Positions 1 through 12,493 of a stretch of DNA of 64,000 nucleotides are shown piece after piece. Under the pieces are notes generated by a model. The model was not told where the DNA came from. It saw only the letters and a program-made list of their open reading frames with translations, and ran no database searches. A program made the translations under genes and the position numbers. The stretch is from Mya arenaria. Taxonomy: Eukaryota > Mollusca > Bivalvia > Myida > Myidae. Positions within the stretch are counted from its first letter, which is position 1. Each line of letters opens with the position of its first letter. The stretch is taken from NCBI RefSeq assembly GCF_026914265.1, contig NC_069135.1:496001-560000 (forward strand), in the 5' to 3' direction.

Positions 1-1606
1 TGTAGGTCGGCTGGGCTACAATCGCCTATAAAAGTAACGGAAACTGTAGCTGTTTTGGCCAGGTAATCTTTTATAAATGTCTTGTAAGTAATTTTAGTAT
101 ATGTTCTTCACATTGGAAGAAAAACATAAATCTATCAAGCACAAAAATCACACAATATAAAGGAAGCAAGCAAGTTCATAATGAGCAAATTTATATACGT
201 TGTATTTGTACAAACCGTATGACTTCGTTCCCTAAAATGAATAACTATGATATAATGCATTGCACAAGTGTTCAAATTTTCTTGTGCTTGCTTTTATTGT
301 AGGAAGGAATTTAGCTTACCTTCGGAGAAATGCACGAGGATGTTGCCTGGTCATAGAGCTCTCCAGTGGGACACTGGACAACATACATTCGTTCGTACAG
401 TCCGCATTGGAGAAACTTTGATGCGTCGCTCGGGTGGGGGAAATTCAGGGCCTGCAGAGCGTTGTTTACGCAAGGGTTGGTCGCAACCTGCCATTGGCCT
501 GTGTGGTTCATGAATAGTAGTTGTATATATTAGTGATATTCTAAGATTTAAATTGAAACGTGTCAATATGTTGGTTGCACTTTTATAATATAATATTAGC
601 AGTTAAGGGCTCAGTTGGGTAAATGATTGCAAATGCCAAAATTATATAAGTATACCAGAAATGCATTATTCGTGAAATGTAACCATACTCATTTTTTCTG
701 AGCATGTAAAGATAATTCAGCTCCCATCGTTCACATATAATAAAACAATGAACATACATAATTATGGACGACATCCCTTTGGTGTATTACAATCCTATAA
801 TATAGTAGTGTATACTTACAAGATGTGCGGGTGAGCGTTGATCCAGGCAGGACGATGCTTCGGTCCGCATGCTCTATTACAAGGAAAAGGATTCAAATTA
901 AACACTTGCATATATTCATAAATAAGTCAGATAAATCCAACACGGCAGGTCAATAAATTTTGGTACTGTTTTAATAAAAGATTGAATTTCAATTCTTTTA
1001 AATGAACTTAATTTAAGACATCTGATTGTGTACAGTATGTTCTTACTGGATTAAATAGTGTTTTACAGTGTGACTTCCACGTAAGTAAATCAGTCAAATG
1101 TTCTAAAGGCACACTGGTGAAAACCAAGCATCCACTAAGCGAGACACAGGACGCCACAAGATAACAGTGAAAGAAACAAATTAGAGTTATTCATCAAAAT
1201 TAGGTTTACATTGTAAATGTTTATTTGTTTTTCACAATATCTCGATCTTACACGTTTTACAACAATTATCACAAAGCCCAATTTAAATATGTCAGCCGCA
1301 TTGGAACTAGCACAGCTTCAAATAAAACTAACATATCAAACCTAATAACGATGTTAACCTAAATTAACTGTACATGCAACAACCAGATACAGACAACACA
1401 ATGAAATAATAAAAAATAAAGCTGAACAACAGACGTATATTGTAAGATACACTAATACACGGACATCTATCATACACAACCGAAATACTAGCTATAATTA
1501 TGTTTATATGTTTTATACTCTTACCCTGATCAGTGTCCGGCACGGTGGCAGCCTGCACAAGACCACACAAGACTCCTACACACGTGAGAAACAAGACAGA
1601 ATTCAT
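1..1606 (-). CDS. G1: secreted triple-CBM14 (peritrophin-A) protein, A type, 3' part outside window
   Basis: Exons on the minus strand: exon 1 1525-1606 (ATG at 1606-1604), exon 2 820-873, exon 3 320-498, and the first 25 bases of exon 4 at 1-25. The rest of exon 4 and exon 5 lie beyond the left edge. Exon 1 encodes a signal peptide, MNSVLFLTCVGVLCGLVQA, then ATVPDTDQ. Exon 2 adds EHADRSIVLPGSTLTRTS. Exon 3 encodes the first CBM14 domain, with four cysteines spaced C-x21-C-x10-C-x12-C. Donors are GTAAGA, GTAAGT and GTAAGC; acceptors all end in AG; phases are 1, 1, 0. A longer reading frame from 1630 starts at TTG, so the ATG at 1606, with A at -3, is the better start. No disruption is visible in the part shown. 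Confidence 0.78.
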
Positions 1607-1677
1607 TCTGGAGAGGAAGAATTGGATCAAGATGTCCTGTTTTAAACAAGTGTAGCAGGCAGAACCGTACGCAGCTA

Positions 1678-1684
1678 TTTTATA
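1678..1684 (-). promoter_or_regulatory. TATA box of G1
   Basis: TATAAAA on the minus strand, 72-78 bp upstream of the ATG. Transcription would be expected to start about 30 bp downstream, near 1650, giving a leader of roughly 45 nt. The motif and its spacing are the same in all seven copies. Confidence 0.75.
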
Positions 1685-4600
1685 CCTACCGTTAAGGAAG
1701 CAATGTTGATGAAGGTAAGGGTGGACTCACGATTGTTGTGGAAACCTTTTAAAATTGTGCCTTTGGTCATAGACATTTCCGTATTTCATTCCCAGCTTTG
1801 TTTACCTTGTCAAAACAAATGTCTGTCATTTCTGTTGGAAACGAGTTGCTGAGTGAAAACCACAAAAGGTTGTATCCTTTTAGTTGTTTGAAATACAAAT
1901 AACCAAATCGTTTAATGGAAGTCCGCTTTTTATTTGATTGTTAAAACAAAGGGTTTTGCGGTAGCAACAGGTTCAAAAACAAACAATATAAAGGCGTTAG
2001 TGGTTTTATCCTGATATTTAAAATGAATGACTCAAACATTAACGGAACACCTCAGACATGTAAATTTTGTACAATGCATTTATGTCACGAAAAGGCTATT
2101 TGGAAATCACTTGATAACCAATTTCTTTAGGGTTTAATAGTTTTATTAGGCATGTTTCAAGAACATCAGTGAACGAAAAACATTTTTAAGGCGATCAGGA
2201 GTAGACTTAGAATACTGACTTAATTTGTCAAACCTTCAACGAATCCTGCCATGGACTCCATGCCTCTTTTAAGACCAATTAAAAATCTTAACGAACTAAA
2301 TACAATGTTTGCTTTTAATTAAGTAATTTTGCTTTATTCGGAAATAATGATACAGCCACCAGCCTTCTATACGCTGGATTCAATTTGTATATTTTTCTTT
2401 CCTATAGCAGGAGCTCAAAATGGATATTATGTCGTATACACAGAAACACAGCTTGTTATCAACAGTTATATACTTTTCTAATTTGGAAAATGGGCATTAT
2501 AACCAAACACCTAACCTCTGAAAATAACTTCCTACAAATCAACGGTATGTTTTATGTCTTTGGCGTTTACACTGTGCTATTAAACGAGGTTTATGTTTAA
2601 ACTTTTGGCTATAAAGCTTGTTTCTGAAGCTTTTCATATACATATTTGTATTGAAATCATTTGATGCAAGTAGCAATATACCTGATACTTACTTGTATCA
2701 AATCGGACGTTTGACAGTTAATTAAACGTTATAAAACGCTTCACCCAACCATTAACGAGAAGTAAACACCTTACTTGCTGCTTAAAAATATGTTCTTACA
2801 ATTCATAAAGAGGTCATTCAAACAGAAAGGTAGTTCAATTATCAATCATATACTTGTCCATATTCTATTGAAATTATGTATACACAAAGCAATCTCCCAC
2901 GACTGTAGCTTACTTGTGGGCCATTTTAACAAGTATAGTTGTATAAGGCATTAGCGCCAGTTTTAAGTACAATATTGCTAATGTGCAAGTCCGCGGAGAA
3001 ATTCCGGACAAAAAAGTCTATTGAATAATCAAGCACTATTATTTATTTCTAATAAGGCCTCGAGTACCACTGAAAATAAATCTTTCATTTTTCATTCGCT
3101 TGAAATAACAGTTTAATCGGCTTGGAGGTGCGGCTTATTGTAAGGATTCGATGAATTGCACTGATACTCCATGTGCTTTCGCTAACCGAGCAAGTTACCA
3201 GATTGTTATATCCTGATTTTGAAGTTTCGAAATAAAGTCTGTGTTTATACAAAGGTTCAATAACAATTATATTTCCATTTCATCAATCTCGACCCTGTCC
3301 GATGTATGTTTCTAGTGAAATTACATAGCGCCTCTGCACATTATGAACAATAACATTATTGTTTTTGTTCGACATGTTGCATTTAATAAAGTAATAAATG
3401 TTTAAACGTTTCTTAAGCTTGAAGATCGAAAGAAAAGTTTGCTTTATTTGAACGGTTGTATTCCTTTTCTTTATTGATGAAAAATCTTAGAAAAAAAATA
3501 ATTCCTGAAAAAATGAAATGCAAGGCGATTGCAATTTCAATGACATTTGAAAGAAAACAGTTAACGAGATGTCAAAAATGGTAAAACCTACGATTTGGTA
3601 CAGCGTTTGCATTTGTCATGATGATATTCCTATTTGTCCTAAATAAGAGTTTTACAAGACTGTTATGACCAAAATAGGTCAAACAATGCTGACATTAGAT
3701 GATATAGAGTTTTATACTAATCCACTGTTTTCAATGCATAACAAGAGCGATATTTATTGTATAAACTGATTTTGAGTAATAGGACTTTGCTAAACTCTGA
3801 GTGGATTCAGGAAATGGCTAGACAAATCTGACTTTCATATATGCACTGTAATCACATTGCTTTATGGGCCTATTATGCATTCTTGTACGGTACGATGCTT
3901 TCAATGAAGAGGACATTCAGTTGTTTGTTCAAGTACTTCCGGACTATTATTGAACTTTTTAATTGTTAGAGTCTATCCGTCAGAGTCGTTGTGTAATATA
4001 TAAACTCATTATTACTTAATACATGATAATATAAGATGAACTGGTGTTCATGTTCTTTTAACGTGATCGACCTAGCTGATCGCCATATGGGACTCGGGTA
4101 AATGATCATTCAACGGTTTGAGTCGGACATAATACAATTATTTCAGTTTCAATTGTTTTTCTGTATAAAATTTCCTCTAAAGGTATTGATTTTCAATGTT
4201 TGTCAAAAAATGAGCAGAAACACATAGCATTACACATGTTTTTTTTATCTCTTAAACATTTTATAGAGGCATACTAAAAAAAGAATTAATTATTATTGAA
4301 TTTTTGAATGTTTGTCCGAAGCCTTATTCTAGGCTAGCCGCTTATACGCGTTTCTTCTGGTATAACTGTTGGCCAGGGAGTACAACTTGCACCTTGTACC
4401 CCCATGACTACTTAATACCACAGCTGATTTCTGTCTTCCTCGGCATCTTAGTTTGTAGACACACGCTTGTTTTGAACAGTTGTCACTGTTCGTAAAATTA
4501 AAAGGTGGTTCACTTCTGTGTTATCATTACTTCACAGGAGTGTTTTGCTAATGCTTTCTTTTCATGAATCTTTGGAAAGAAAATTAATGTGTGGCGTCAT

Positions 4601-5110
4601 TTTGTTAAATTATACAGAAAGTAAATATAAGTTTGATGTTTATTGTCGAAATGTATGTTATATGGCAAAGAAAGGGTTAGAGGATTGCATGCATAATGTA
4701 ATTTCCGTACATATGTCGAATACTTTTTCAAATGTTAGAAAATAACTTTTCGTCAAATTATGTGTTTTGGTGGACAGTGACAGCGGAAATAATTTGCAAG
4801 AAAACTGACATACACATGCGTCATATAAGGCGTCTTAGTATGAGGGTGCACAAAATGGCTATTTCTCAATACATGTTGGTGAACTCACGCCCTCACGTTG
4901 TGTCCTGTTGATTTCAAGTTTTAAAAATATTTTACTAGGAGGTTAAGGCGTTCCAGTGAATAACTATTTCTAATTTTACAGCTTTATCAGTTTGGGTTTA
5001 CCTATTGCTCATTGGTAAACGTATGTCTGGTGTATTTTTGCATTGTTTATCTGTATTTAAACGGATTTTATCTTGTTTCAAGGACGAGTAACATCATTGG
5101 AGAATTTTAT

Positions 5111-5284
5111 ATGTCAGCAGTTCAGCTCTTTGTGTTTCTTATTTTTATCAAGATCATATCACCATATACAAAGGTACGCTCTTCCGGGCGGATCACAGGC
5201 CCTATGGACCTGATAAAACATGTACTACGGTCCTCATTCGCAACTTATGGCCTTGGTAGCTTTGTTGGAACAATGCATCTTTAA
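5111..5284 (+). other. A-only reading frame, copy 1 (frameshifted version)
   Basis: First ATG reading frame in the segment that only A spacers contain. It matches the frames at 21784-21969 and 38751-38936 for its first half. A 5-bp deletion near 5219 relative to them then changes the frame and the C-terminus. The family is not recognised and coding status is doubtful. Confidence 0.2.
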
Positions 5285-6243
5285 AATATAATGAAACATT
5301 CAACTTAATACAACGATCTTAGCCTAGTATTTGTTTATTGCAATGTATGTATTATGATATTCGGGAATTTTTAAATGTAATTTTAAGAAAATGTCCCCGT
5401 GGTGTATTCCGACTGGATTTTTCTTAACTCTTTAGGTCTTTTTGTATCCATCTGATACCTTTATTGACATTTTGCTACTTCATTTGAATAATGTCGAAAC
5501 CTCACTTTTGCATACACTTTGGTACTAGCTTCTTAAAGATTGATTTTGCAATAAAGCGTTTTCCAAAAGTGTTTTGAATAATGTGAAACTATATTTTTGC
5601 ACGAAAGGTATAACAAAACGCATGTTTCGGGTCCCGATTTTTTTGCAATAAAATTGCATTTGATTATCGTTTACTGCAGGATAACTTTTTTAGCAAATGA
5701 TATTTAAGAGTTTATAAACAAAGTAACTTTTTATGTAATATAACGATCAAATGTATGATGAAACTCGCATCTGAAGTGTTATGCACGTGTTTGTGTTCAA
5801 AGATTGAACTTAAAAGCATGAATAAATGGAAAACATTTTGATTAGTTGTTTGCTGTCAAATTGTTCGATTGGGGAATATAACACAATTTTTCAATTAAAA
5901 ATCGTGTACGTGGATTTGGAAAACTGTATAAAAATTGTTTTCTTAAAGTATCAAATTAAGACTTTATTGTTTCCAATAATAGCGAAATTACACCGTTTCT
6001 TGTGCTTCAAAAACCCATAAAAACGTTAAAATAGCATTCTAAAAAAGGGGTTTCCTAACAAGGGAAACCCTTATAAAAAGAGTTGAAGCATCTTGTCAAC
6101 ATCTAATAAACACGTATATCTATCAAAAGGAAAGGGCCTAAAGAAATATTGTTTACGTTGTATATGTATACAAAACGTACGACTTGCTCCTTTTCATATA
6201 CATTGTACAAATGTTCATTTACTCGTGCGGTTTGGGGTAAAGC

Positions 6244-6428
6244 TTGGAATTCGTGTAAGGCAGGATGTTGTTGCCTGATTGAAGAGTGCTCCAGCGGGAC
6301 ACTGGATGATGAACAAATCCGTACAGTCCGCACTAGAGGCACTAGGCGGCGAAGCTCGTTTGGCGCCCGGAGGTTCAGGCCTTGCAAAGCGTTGTTTACG
6401 TAAGGGTAAGTCGCTACCTGCCACTGAC
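6244..6428 (-). pseudogene. Relic of CBM14 exon 3 (A spacer, copy 1)
   Basis: The minus strand still aligns with the gene's exon 3: QWQVAT, then VNNALQ, and in a different frame an intact CBM14 tail with C-x12-C spacing (QCPAGALFNQATTSC). The frame changes mid-domain, the first domain cysteine is tyrosine, and no GT donor remains at the 3' side. The flanking intron sequences on both sides are also recognisable, so this is the remnant of a gene copy, not a retrocopy. No signal exon or later domain exon was found next to it. Confidence 0.75.
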
Positions 6429-8042
6429 CTGTGAGAGTCACTCACATGGTAATTTTAAACATTGGTATTATAAGATTTCCCTGTTAACGTGTATGTATGA
6501 TGCTTGCATGCACATGGTTTTAGCAGTAACGGGTTCAGCTGGAAAAAAGACTTCAGATACCGAATGAATCAACCAGAAATGCCTTATTCATAACATATAA
6601 CATTGTAAACATATAATTGACTTTACATGTACGTAGAGATTGAGGATATTAATTATGTTTATAACCACTCAATGCTACAGAACTGGTGATACATGATGTA
6701 CGGAAGAGAGTGGCCACAGGCATGTCGATATTTCACCTGGTGTCATTATAACTATGAAAGAAATAGCTTGTTTCCATACCGCATTATATTATAATAGAAT
6801 TGCTAGTAACCAAATGATATACTTCTGTTTACAAACAAAACAAAACAAACTCAAGCACCCGCTGTATTGCTACCGATAATATACAGTAGATCGTTATCTT
6901 TCTAGTTAATTAATAATACTTTTGCTGAACATGGAGTTTGGATGATAATTGCCCCAGTGGGAATACTAATTACCTGAGGGCTTTATCCTCAATAATACAT
7001 ATGTTATGTCATTTGTCAATGATAGTCAAATAATACCGTGCAACATTATTTGAAATAAAAACAGCAAACTTTTTCTCACGTGTTGTCGGAATAAGACGGC
7101 AATAGTTCCTATCTTCAATTATTTCTAGTTTTTACATCGTCTGATTTTGCCGTTCATTTCAGTATGTGAGCACAATGTTATTAAGTGTGTTCTCATCACG
7201 TCTGCTTCACACAACGGCTTATTTACATCTCTCCGCACACAGGCAAGTGACGTCAGCCCTTGATGCTCACACAGGTCAAATAATGCACTCGCACCCACCC
7301 CCTGTTTCTTCTGTTTGTCTGAATAATACATATGTGTCTATGAAAAAGTTGAAATACTCGATGAGTTCTTACTCAATTTTTCAATGACCACGCAAAGGTG
7401 AAAAGCCCAATACTACTTATGATTATATTTTGATGGTTGTTAAATAGTATAATGACTTAAAGTAGTATCTTCATGATTAAGTTTTTACTTCAGGTCATCT
7501 TACTGACCTAGATTACAACCTCATTGACACATTATCAACGCAAACTCTGACACACGAAATGTGTATCGTTAGAGTTGTATAAGGTGGACTTTTCTCAAAA
7601 AGCGACATTCTTAATAAAAGCCATTTCATTGGAGGAAATGTAGGTATCGTTCTAAGTAGTGTTCTTGTCCTGTAGCACTGAAGACAAATAGTAGCAGCAT
7701 TCTATAAATTCAATGAGGGTATCTTTACGGTAAAATGTTTATATGAAAAAAAAAATGAATTTCTGAAGAGAAACAATATATGCAGTGAATCGGACGAACG
7801 GGATATTTATGAAGTGTGGCCATTTCTGTGTGTTTGTCTCTCGTTAATTGTGTGTTGAACCATGTGATGTAACACAAACTCACATTAACCTTTACATTGT
7901 TCTGCATACTAGACTTCTTGCACCTGTTACAGATTGGCTTAAGTTGATAGTAGATGTGTTCAGCTATTTATTAGAATAATGAAGAACTTTAAGGATAACC
8001 AATCAATGTATTTAATAATAAGACTAAAGCTTTAAGCATGCA

Positions 8043-8048
8043 TTTATT
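8043..8048 (-). terminator. Polyadenylation signal AATAAA of G2
   Basis: AATAAA on the minus strand, 81 bp downstream of the G2 stop codon. The same signal lies at the same place in every copy whose 3' end is visible. Confidence 0.65.
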
Positions 8049-8128
8049 GTAACCAAATATTGATGGTTCAAGAAAGTGTTCATTGGTCATTGTTCGGTTT
8101 AGGGTCACAAATGTCGATGACTTCTCAT

Positions 8129-10423
8129 CTATCCTGAAAAGTTTGTCTGTCCATTGAGTGTGATTGAGGCGAGCTGGGAAGCGCACGTCTCCAAGTACTG
8201 GTTCCACACGAGACCAGAGGGGCACCTCTGGACGAAAGCGTTTCCTTGTAGGTCACACTGGATGAACTTGGTTGGATCGGGGTGGGAGAAAAACAGGGCC
8301 TGAGCGCTTATGGCTTGAGCGGTACACGGGTTAGCACCGTTCAAAAACCCTGCAAATACGCAGTCATTTTCGTTCTTTAATACAAATTGACATAATCTGA
8401 TGATTTTTTTTTTTAATTTAACTGAAATGTATGTAAATAAAGTTGTTTTAAGTAAAATGATATTTCTATAAAAAAAGTTTGACGTCCGCACCGCTTATGC
8501 TACTTTATTTAGGATAGCAAATCTGTTTTATCGGATTTAAACCTTTGAGAGTCCAGTTACTTATTTCCCTTTGTTCTTAAAACTTGCTTTTAGAAACTAC
8601 CTGTGACTGCAGCCAAATAACCAGGGTTCGCCACACCGCCTTGTAGTGTGTACACACACGATTGCCTGTTCTGGTCCCAGATGAGCTGATCAGGGCAGGT
8701 GATCACGCGAGCATTTCCGGCAGCGTCGCACTGGATGAATTGTTTGTTGCTATTCGCAACAGAGAAGAATATCCGGCCTGCTTGGAGGCTCTGAGCTGTG
8801 CATGGACTCGGAATGCCGAGAGAGGCGATGTAGGTCGGCTGGGCTACAATTGCCTATAAAAGTAACGGAAGCTGTACGGTGTGTATGTTTTGGCCAGGTA
8901 AACTTTAATACATGTCTTGTAAGTAATTTTAGTATATGTTCTTCACATTGGAACAAGAACATAAATCTATCAAGCACAAAAGTCACACGAAATAAAAGAA
9001 GAAAGCAGGTTCATAATGAGCAAATTTAAGTACGTTGATTTTTTACAAACCGTATTACTTCGTTCCCGAAAATGAATAGCTATGATATATTGCATTGCAC
9101 AAGTGTTCAAATTTTGTTGGCTTTTATTGTAGGAATGAGTTTAGCTTGCCTTTGGAGTAATGCATGAGGATGTTGCCTGGTCATAGAGCTCTCCATTGGG
9201 ACACTGGACAACATACATTCGTTCGTACAGTCCGCATTGGAGAAACTTTGATGCGTCGCTCGGGTGGGGGAAATTCAGGGCCTGCAGAGCGTTGTTTACG
9301 CAAGGGTTGGTCTCCACCTGCCACTGGCCTATGAGGTTCATGAATGGTAATTGTATATATTTGTGACATTCTAAGATTTAAATTAAAACGTGTAAATACG
9401 CTGGTTCCACTCATAGAATATTAGCAGATAGGGGCTCATAAGATTGCAAATACCAAAATAATACTAGTATACCAGAAATGCATTATTCGTGAAATCTAAC
9501 CATACTCATATGTTTCAAGTATGTAAAGAAAATTCAGCGTCCATTGTACACATATAATAAAACAATAAACATACATATTTATGGACGACATTGTTTAAGT
9601 GTATTACAATCCTATAATACAATACCGTATACTTACAAGATGTGCGGTAGTGGGTTGATCCAGGCAGGATGATGCTTCGGTCCGCGTGCTCTATTTCAAA
9701 GAAAAGGATTCAAATTAAACACTTGCATGTAATCATAAATAAGTCAGATAAACCCAACACGGCAGAGCATTTCATATTGGTACTGTTTTAATAAAAGATT
9801 GAATATTCCTTTTTGAACAAAATTAATTTAATTGAAGACTTCTGATTTTGTACAGTATGTTACTAAAGTAAATGATATAGTACAGTATTACTTTCACGTA
9901 AGGACTATTCATTCAGTCAAATGTTCTAAAGGCACACCAAAAAAACAAGCATCCACTAAGGGAGACACAGGACGCCACAAGATAACAGTGAAAGAAACAA
10001 ATTAGCGTTATTCATCAAAATTAGGTTTACTTTGTAAATCTGTGTTATTTTTTTTCAAAATATCTCAATCTTTCACGTGTTACAACATTTATCCAGACCG
10101 CAAAATGGAATGTGTCAGCCTTATTAGAGCAAGCACAGCTTGAAAAAACGGAATCAAACCTAATAACCATGTTAAACTAAATTGAATGTATATGCAACGA
10201 CCAAATACAGACAACACAAGGAAATAAATAAATGAAAACTGAACAACAGACGTATGATGTAAGATGCACCTATACACAGACATGTATCATACACAGCCGA
10301 AATACTAGCTATAATTATGTTTATATGTTTTATACTCTTACCCTGATCATTGTCCGGCACGGTGGCAGCCTGCACAAGACCACACAGGACTCCTACACAC
10401 GTGAGAAACAAGACAGAATTCAT
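8129..10423 (-). CDS. G2: secreted triple-CBM14 (peritrophin-A) protein, B type, intact
   Basis: Exons: 10342-10423, 9637-9690, 9150-9328, 8601-8853 and 8129-8349, with stop TAG at 8131-8129. The coding length is 789 bp (262 residues) and intron phases are 1, 1, 0, 1. The product has a 19-residue signal peptide, an 8-residue spacer, an 18-residue linker and three CBM14 domains, one per exon 3, 4 and 5. Cysteine spacing is C-x21-C-x10-C-x12-C, C-x23-C-x10-C-x12-C and C-x22-C-x10-C-x12-C. Tyr or Trp sits in the LxYD/LIWD/LVWN position where the family has its chitin-contacting aromatic. CBM14 proteins bind chitin outside the cell, as in peritrophic matrix, cuticle or shell matrix; which applies here is unknown. 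Intron 3 has a GC donor (AAG|GCAAGC). The C-terminus TNFSG includes a possible N-glycosylation site. It also encodes NDQ where the other copies have TDQ. Confidence 0.87.
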
Positions 10424-10494
10424 TCTCGAAAGGAGGAAATCGAGCAAGATGTCCCGTGTAAAACGAGTGTAGCAGGCTTAACCATTTGCAGATC

Positions 10495-10501
10495 TTTTAT
10501 A
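10495..10501 (-). promoter_or_regulatory. TATA box of G2
   Basis: TATAAAA followed by G on the minus strand, 72 bp upstream of the ATG at 10423, in the same setting as the other copies. Confidence 0.75.
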
Positions 10502-12192
10502 CCTACCGTTAAGGAAGCGATGTTGATGAAGGTAAGGGTGGAATCACGATTATTGTGGAAACCTTTTAAAATGGCGCATTTGATCATAGACATTTCCGTA
10601 TTTTCATTACCAGCCTTTTCTACCATGTCAAAATATGTCTGTCATTTCTCTGTTAGAAAACTACAAAAGGCTGTATCCTTTTTGTTGTTTGCAATACAAC
10701 TAACCAAATCGTTTAATGGATGTCCGTTTTTATTTGATTGTTGAAACAAAAGTTTTTGCGTAGCAACAGGTTCAAAAGCAAAGAATTTGAAGGCGTTAGT
10801 GTTTTTTATCCTACTCGTGATATGTATACTAAATGACTCAAACATTAAAGGAACACCTAAGACATGTAATATTTGTTCAATGCAATTATATCACGAAAAG
10901 GCTATTCCTAAATCACTTAAACCAATTTCTTCAGGATTAAATAGTTTTATTAGGCATGTTTCAAGTAAATTCAGTGAACGATCAGGAGTAAAATTACAAT
11001 GCTGACTTAATTTGTCAAAGCCTTCCAAAAATCCTGCCATGGATTCCATGCCTCTTTAAAGACTAATTAACGAACTCAATTCTATGTTTTCCTTTTAGTT
11101 AAGTATTTTAATTTTGCTTTATTCGGAAATAATAGTACCGCCAAAACCCTTCTATACGCTGGATTCGTTGTATAGTTTTCTTTCCTACAAAAGGGTTAGA
11201 CATTATTTCATATACACAGCATCGCAGCTTGTTGTCAACAGTAATAAACCTTAACTTTTCGGAAAAAGGGCATTAAAACCAAACACATTACCGCTGAACA
11301 TAACTTCCTACAAAACAACGGTATGTTTTAAGTCTTTGGCGTTTACACTGTGCAATTAAACGGCGTTTTTTAACTTTTGGCTACTGAGCTTGTTTCTGAA
11401 GCTTTTCATAGAAATATTTGTACTGAAATTATTTTGTTGCAAGTAGCAATATACCCGATGCTTACTAGTAACAAACGGACGTTTAACAGTTATTTAGACT
11501 CTATAAAAATCTTCATCTAATCATTTAGGACAAGTAAATATCTAAGTTGCTTCTCAAAAATATGTTCTTACACTCCATAAAGAGGTCATTTAAACAGAAA
11601 GGTAGTTCAATTATCAAACATATACTTGTCCATATTCTATTGGAATTATGTATACACAAAGCAAGCTCCTATGACCGTAGCTTACTGGTTGGCCTGTTTA
11701 ACAAGTATAGTTGTATAAGGCATTAGCGCCAGTGTTAAGGACAAAAATGCTAATGTGCAAGTCCGCGGAGAAATGCCGGACAAAAAAGTATATTGAATAA
11801 TCAAGCTCTATTATTTATTTCTAATAAGGCCTCGAGTACCACTGAAAAACAATCTTTCTTTTTTCTTACGCTGGGTATAACAGTAAAATCGGCTTGGAGG
11901 TTCGGCTTATTGTAAGGATTCGATAAATTGCACTGTTACTCCATGTGCTTTCACTAACCGAGCAAGTAACCAGAATATTTATATACTGATTTTGAAGTTT
12001 CAAAATAAATTCTGTGTTTATCTATAGGTTCAATAAGAATTATATTTCCATTTCATCAATCTCGTCCCAGTCTGATGTATGTTTCTAGTGAAATTGCATT
12101 ACGCCTCTGCACATTATGAACAACAACAGTATTGTTTTCGTTCGACATTCGTGTTGCATTTAATAAAGTTTTAAATGTTTAAACGTTTATTA

Positions 12193-12493
12193 AAGCTGCA
12201 CTCTCACAGATTGAACGTTTTGACAACTTTTTTTTGTCTTGGAACGAGTCAATTTATGCAAAAAATGCATATAAACCAGTCATATAAGACTGCTGACAAA
12301 AAATTAGATCGCAGATTTTTATATTAAAGTTTAGAAAAATGGTGTGTTATGCATAAAACCTTAATTCTGGAACGGATATATGAAATCTGCGATATAATCT
12401 TTTGTCAGCAGTCTTTCATCACTGGTTTGCAGGTATTTACGCAAAAATTTGCTCTTTCCAAGACAAAAAAGGTAAATCTGTGAGAGTGCAGCT
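12193..12493. mobile_element. Foldback MITE with TTAA flanks (B spacer, copy 1)
   Basis: 301 bp with termini AGCTGCACTCTCACAGATT and its inverse, flanked on both sides by TTAA (12189-12192 and 12494-12497). Imperfect inverted homology continues inward well over 100 bp, so most of the element would fold on itself. The A spacer has the empty site with a single TTAA at 3413-3416, which shows the insertion directly. TTAA duplication is typical of piggyBac-type MITEs; because TTAA contains TA, a Tc1/mariner-type origin is also possible. It has no coding capacity. Confidence 0.85.

Larger units (their letters stand above)
1685..8042. other. A-type spacer between G1 promoter and the end of G2
   Basis: AT-rich, with no intact gene recognised. 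It holds a relic of exon 3 and adjoining intron (6244-6428), an A-only segment at about 4960-5700 with a reading frame that is shifted in this copy, an empty TTAA site (3413-3416) where B spacers carry a foldback element, and a short hairpin near 6045-6075 (gggtttcc/ggaaaccc). The remainder is ordinary spacer aligning to the other A copies. Confidence 0.7.

Noticed and set aside
1607-1630. Eight-residue N-terminal extension before MNSVLF
   Set aside because: It would start at TTG. The ATG at 1606 has A at -3 and leads straight into the hydrophobic signal core.
6040-6080. Short hairpin gggtttcc/ggaaaccc resembling a terminator
   Set aside because: This is a eukaryotic spacer and the hairpin is degraded in B units. 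It is probably chance or the trace of an old element.
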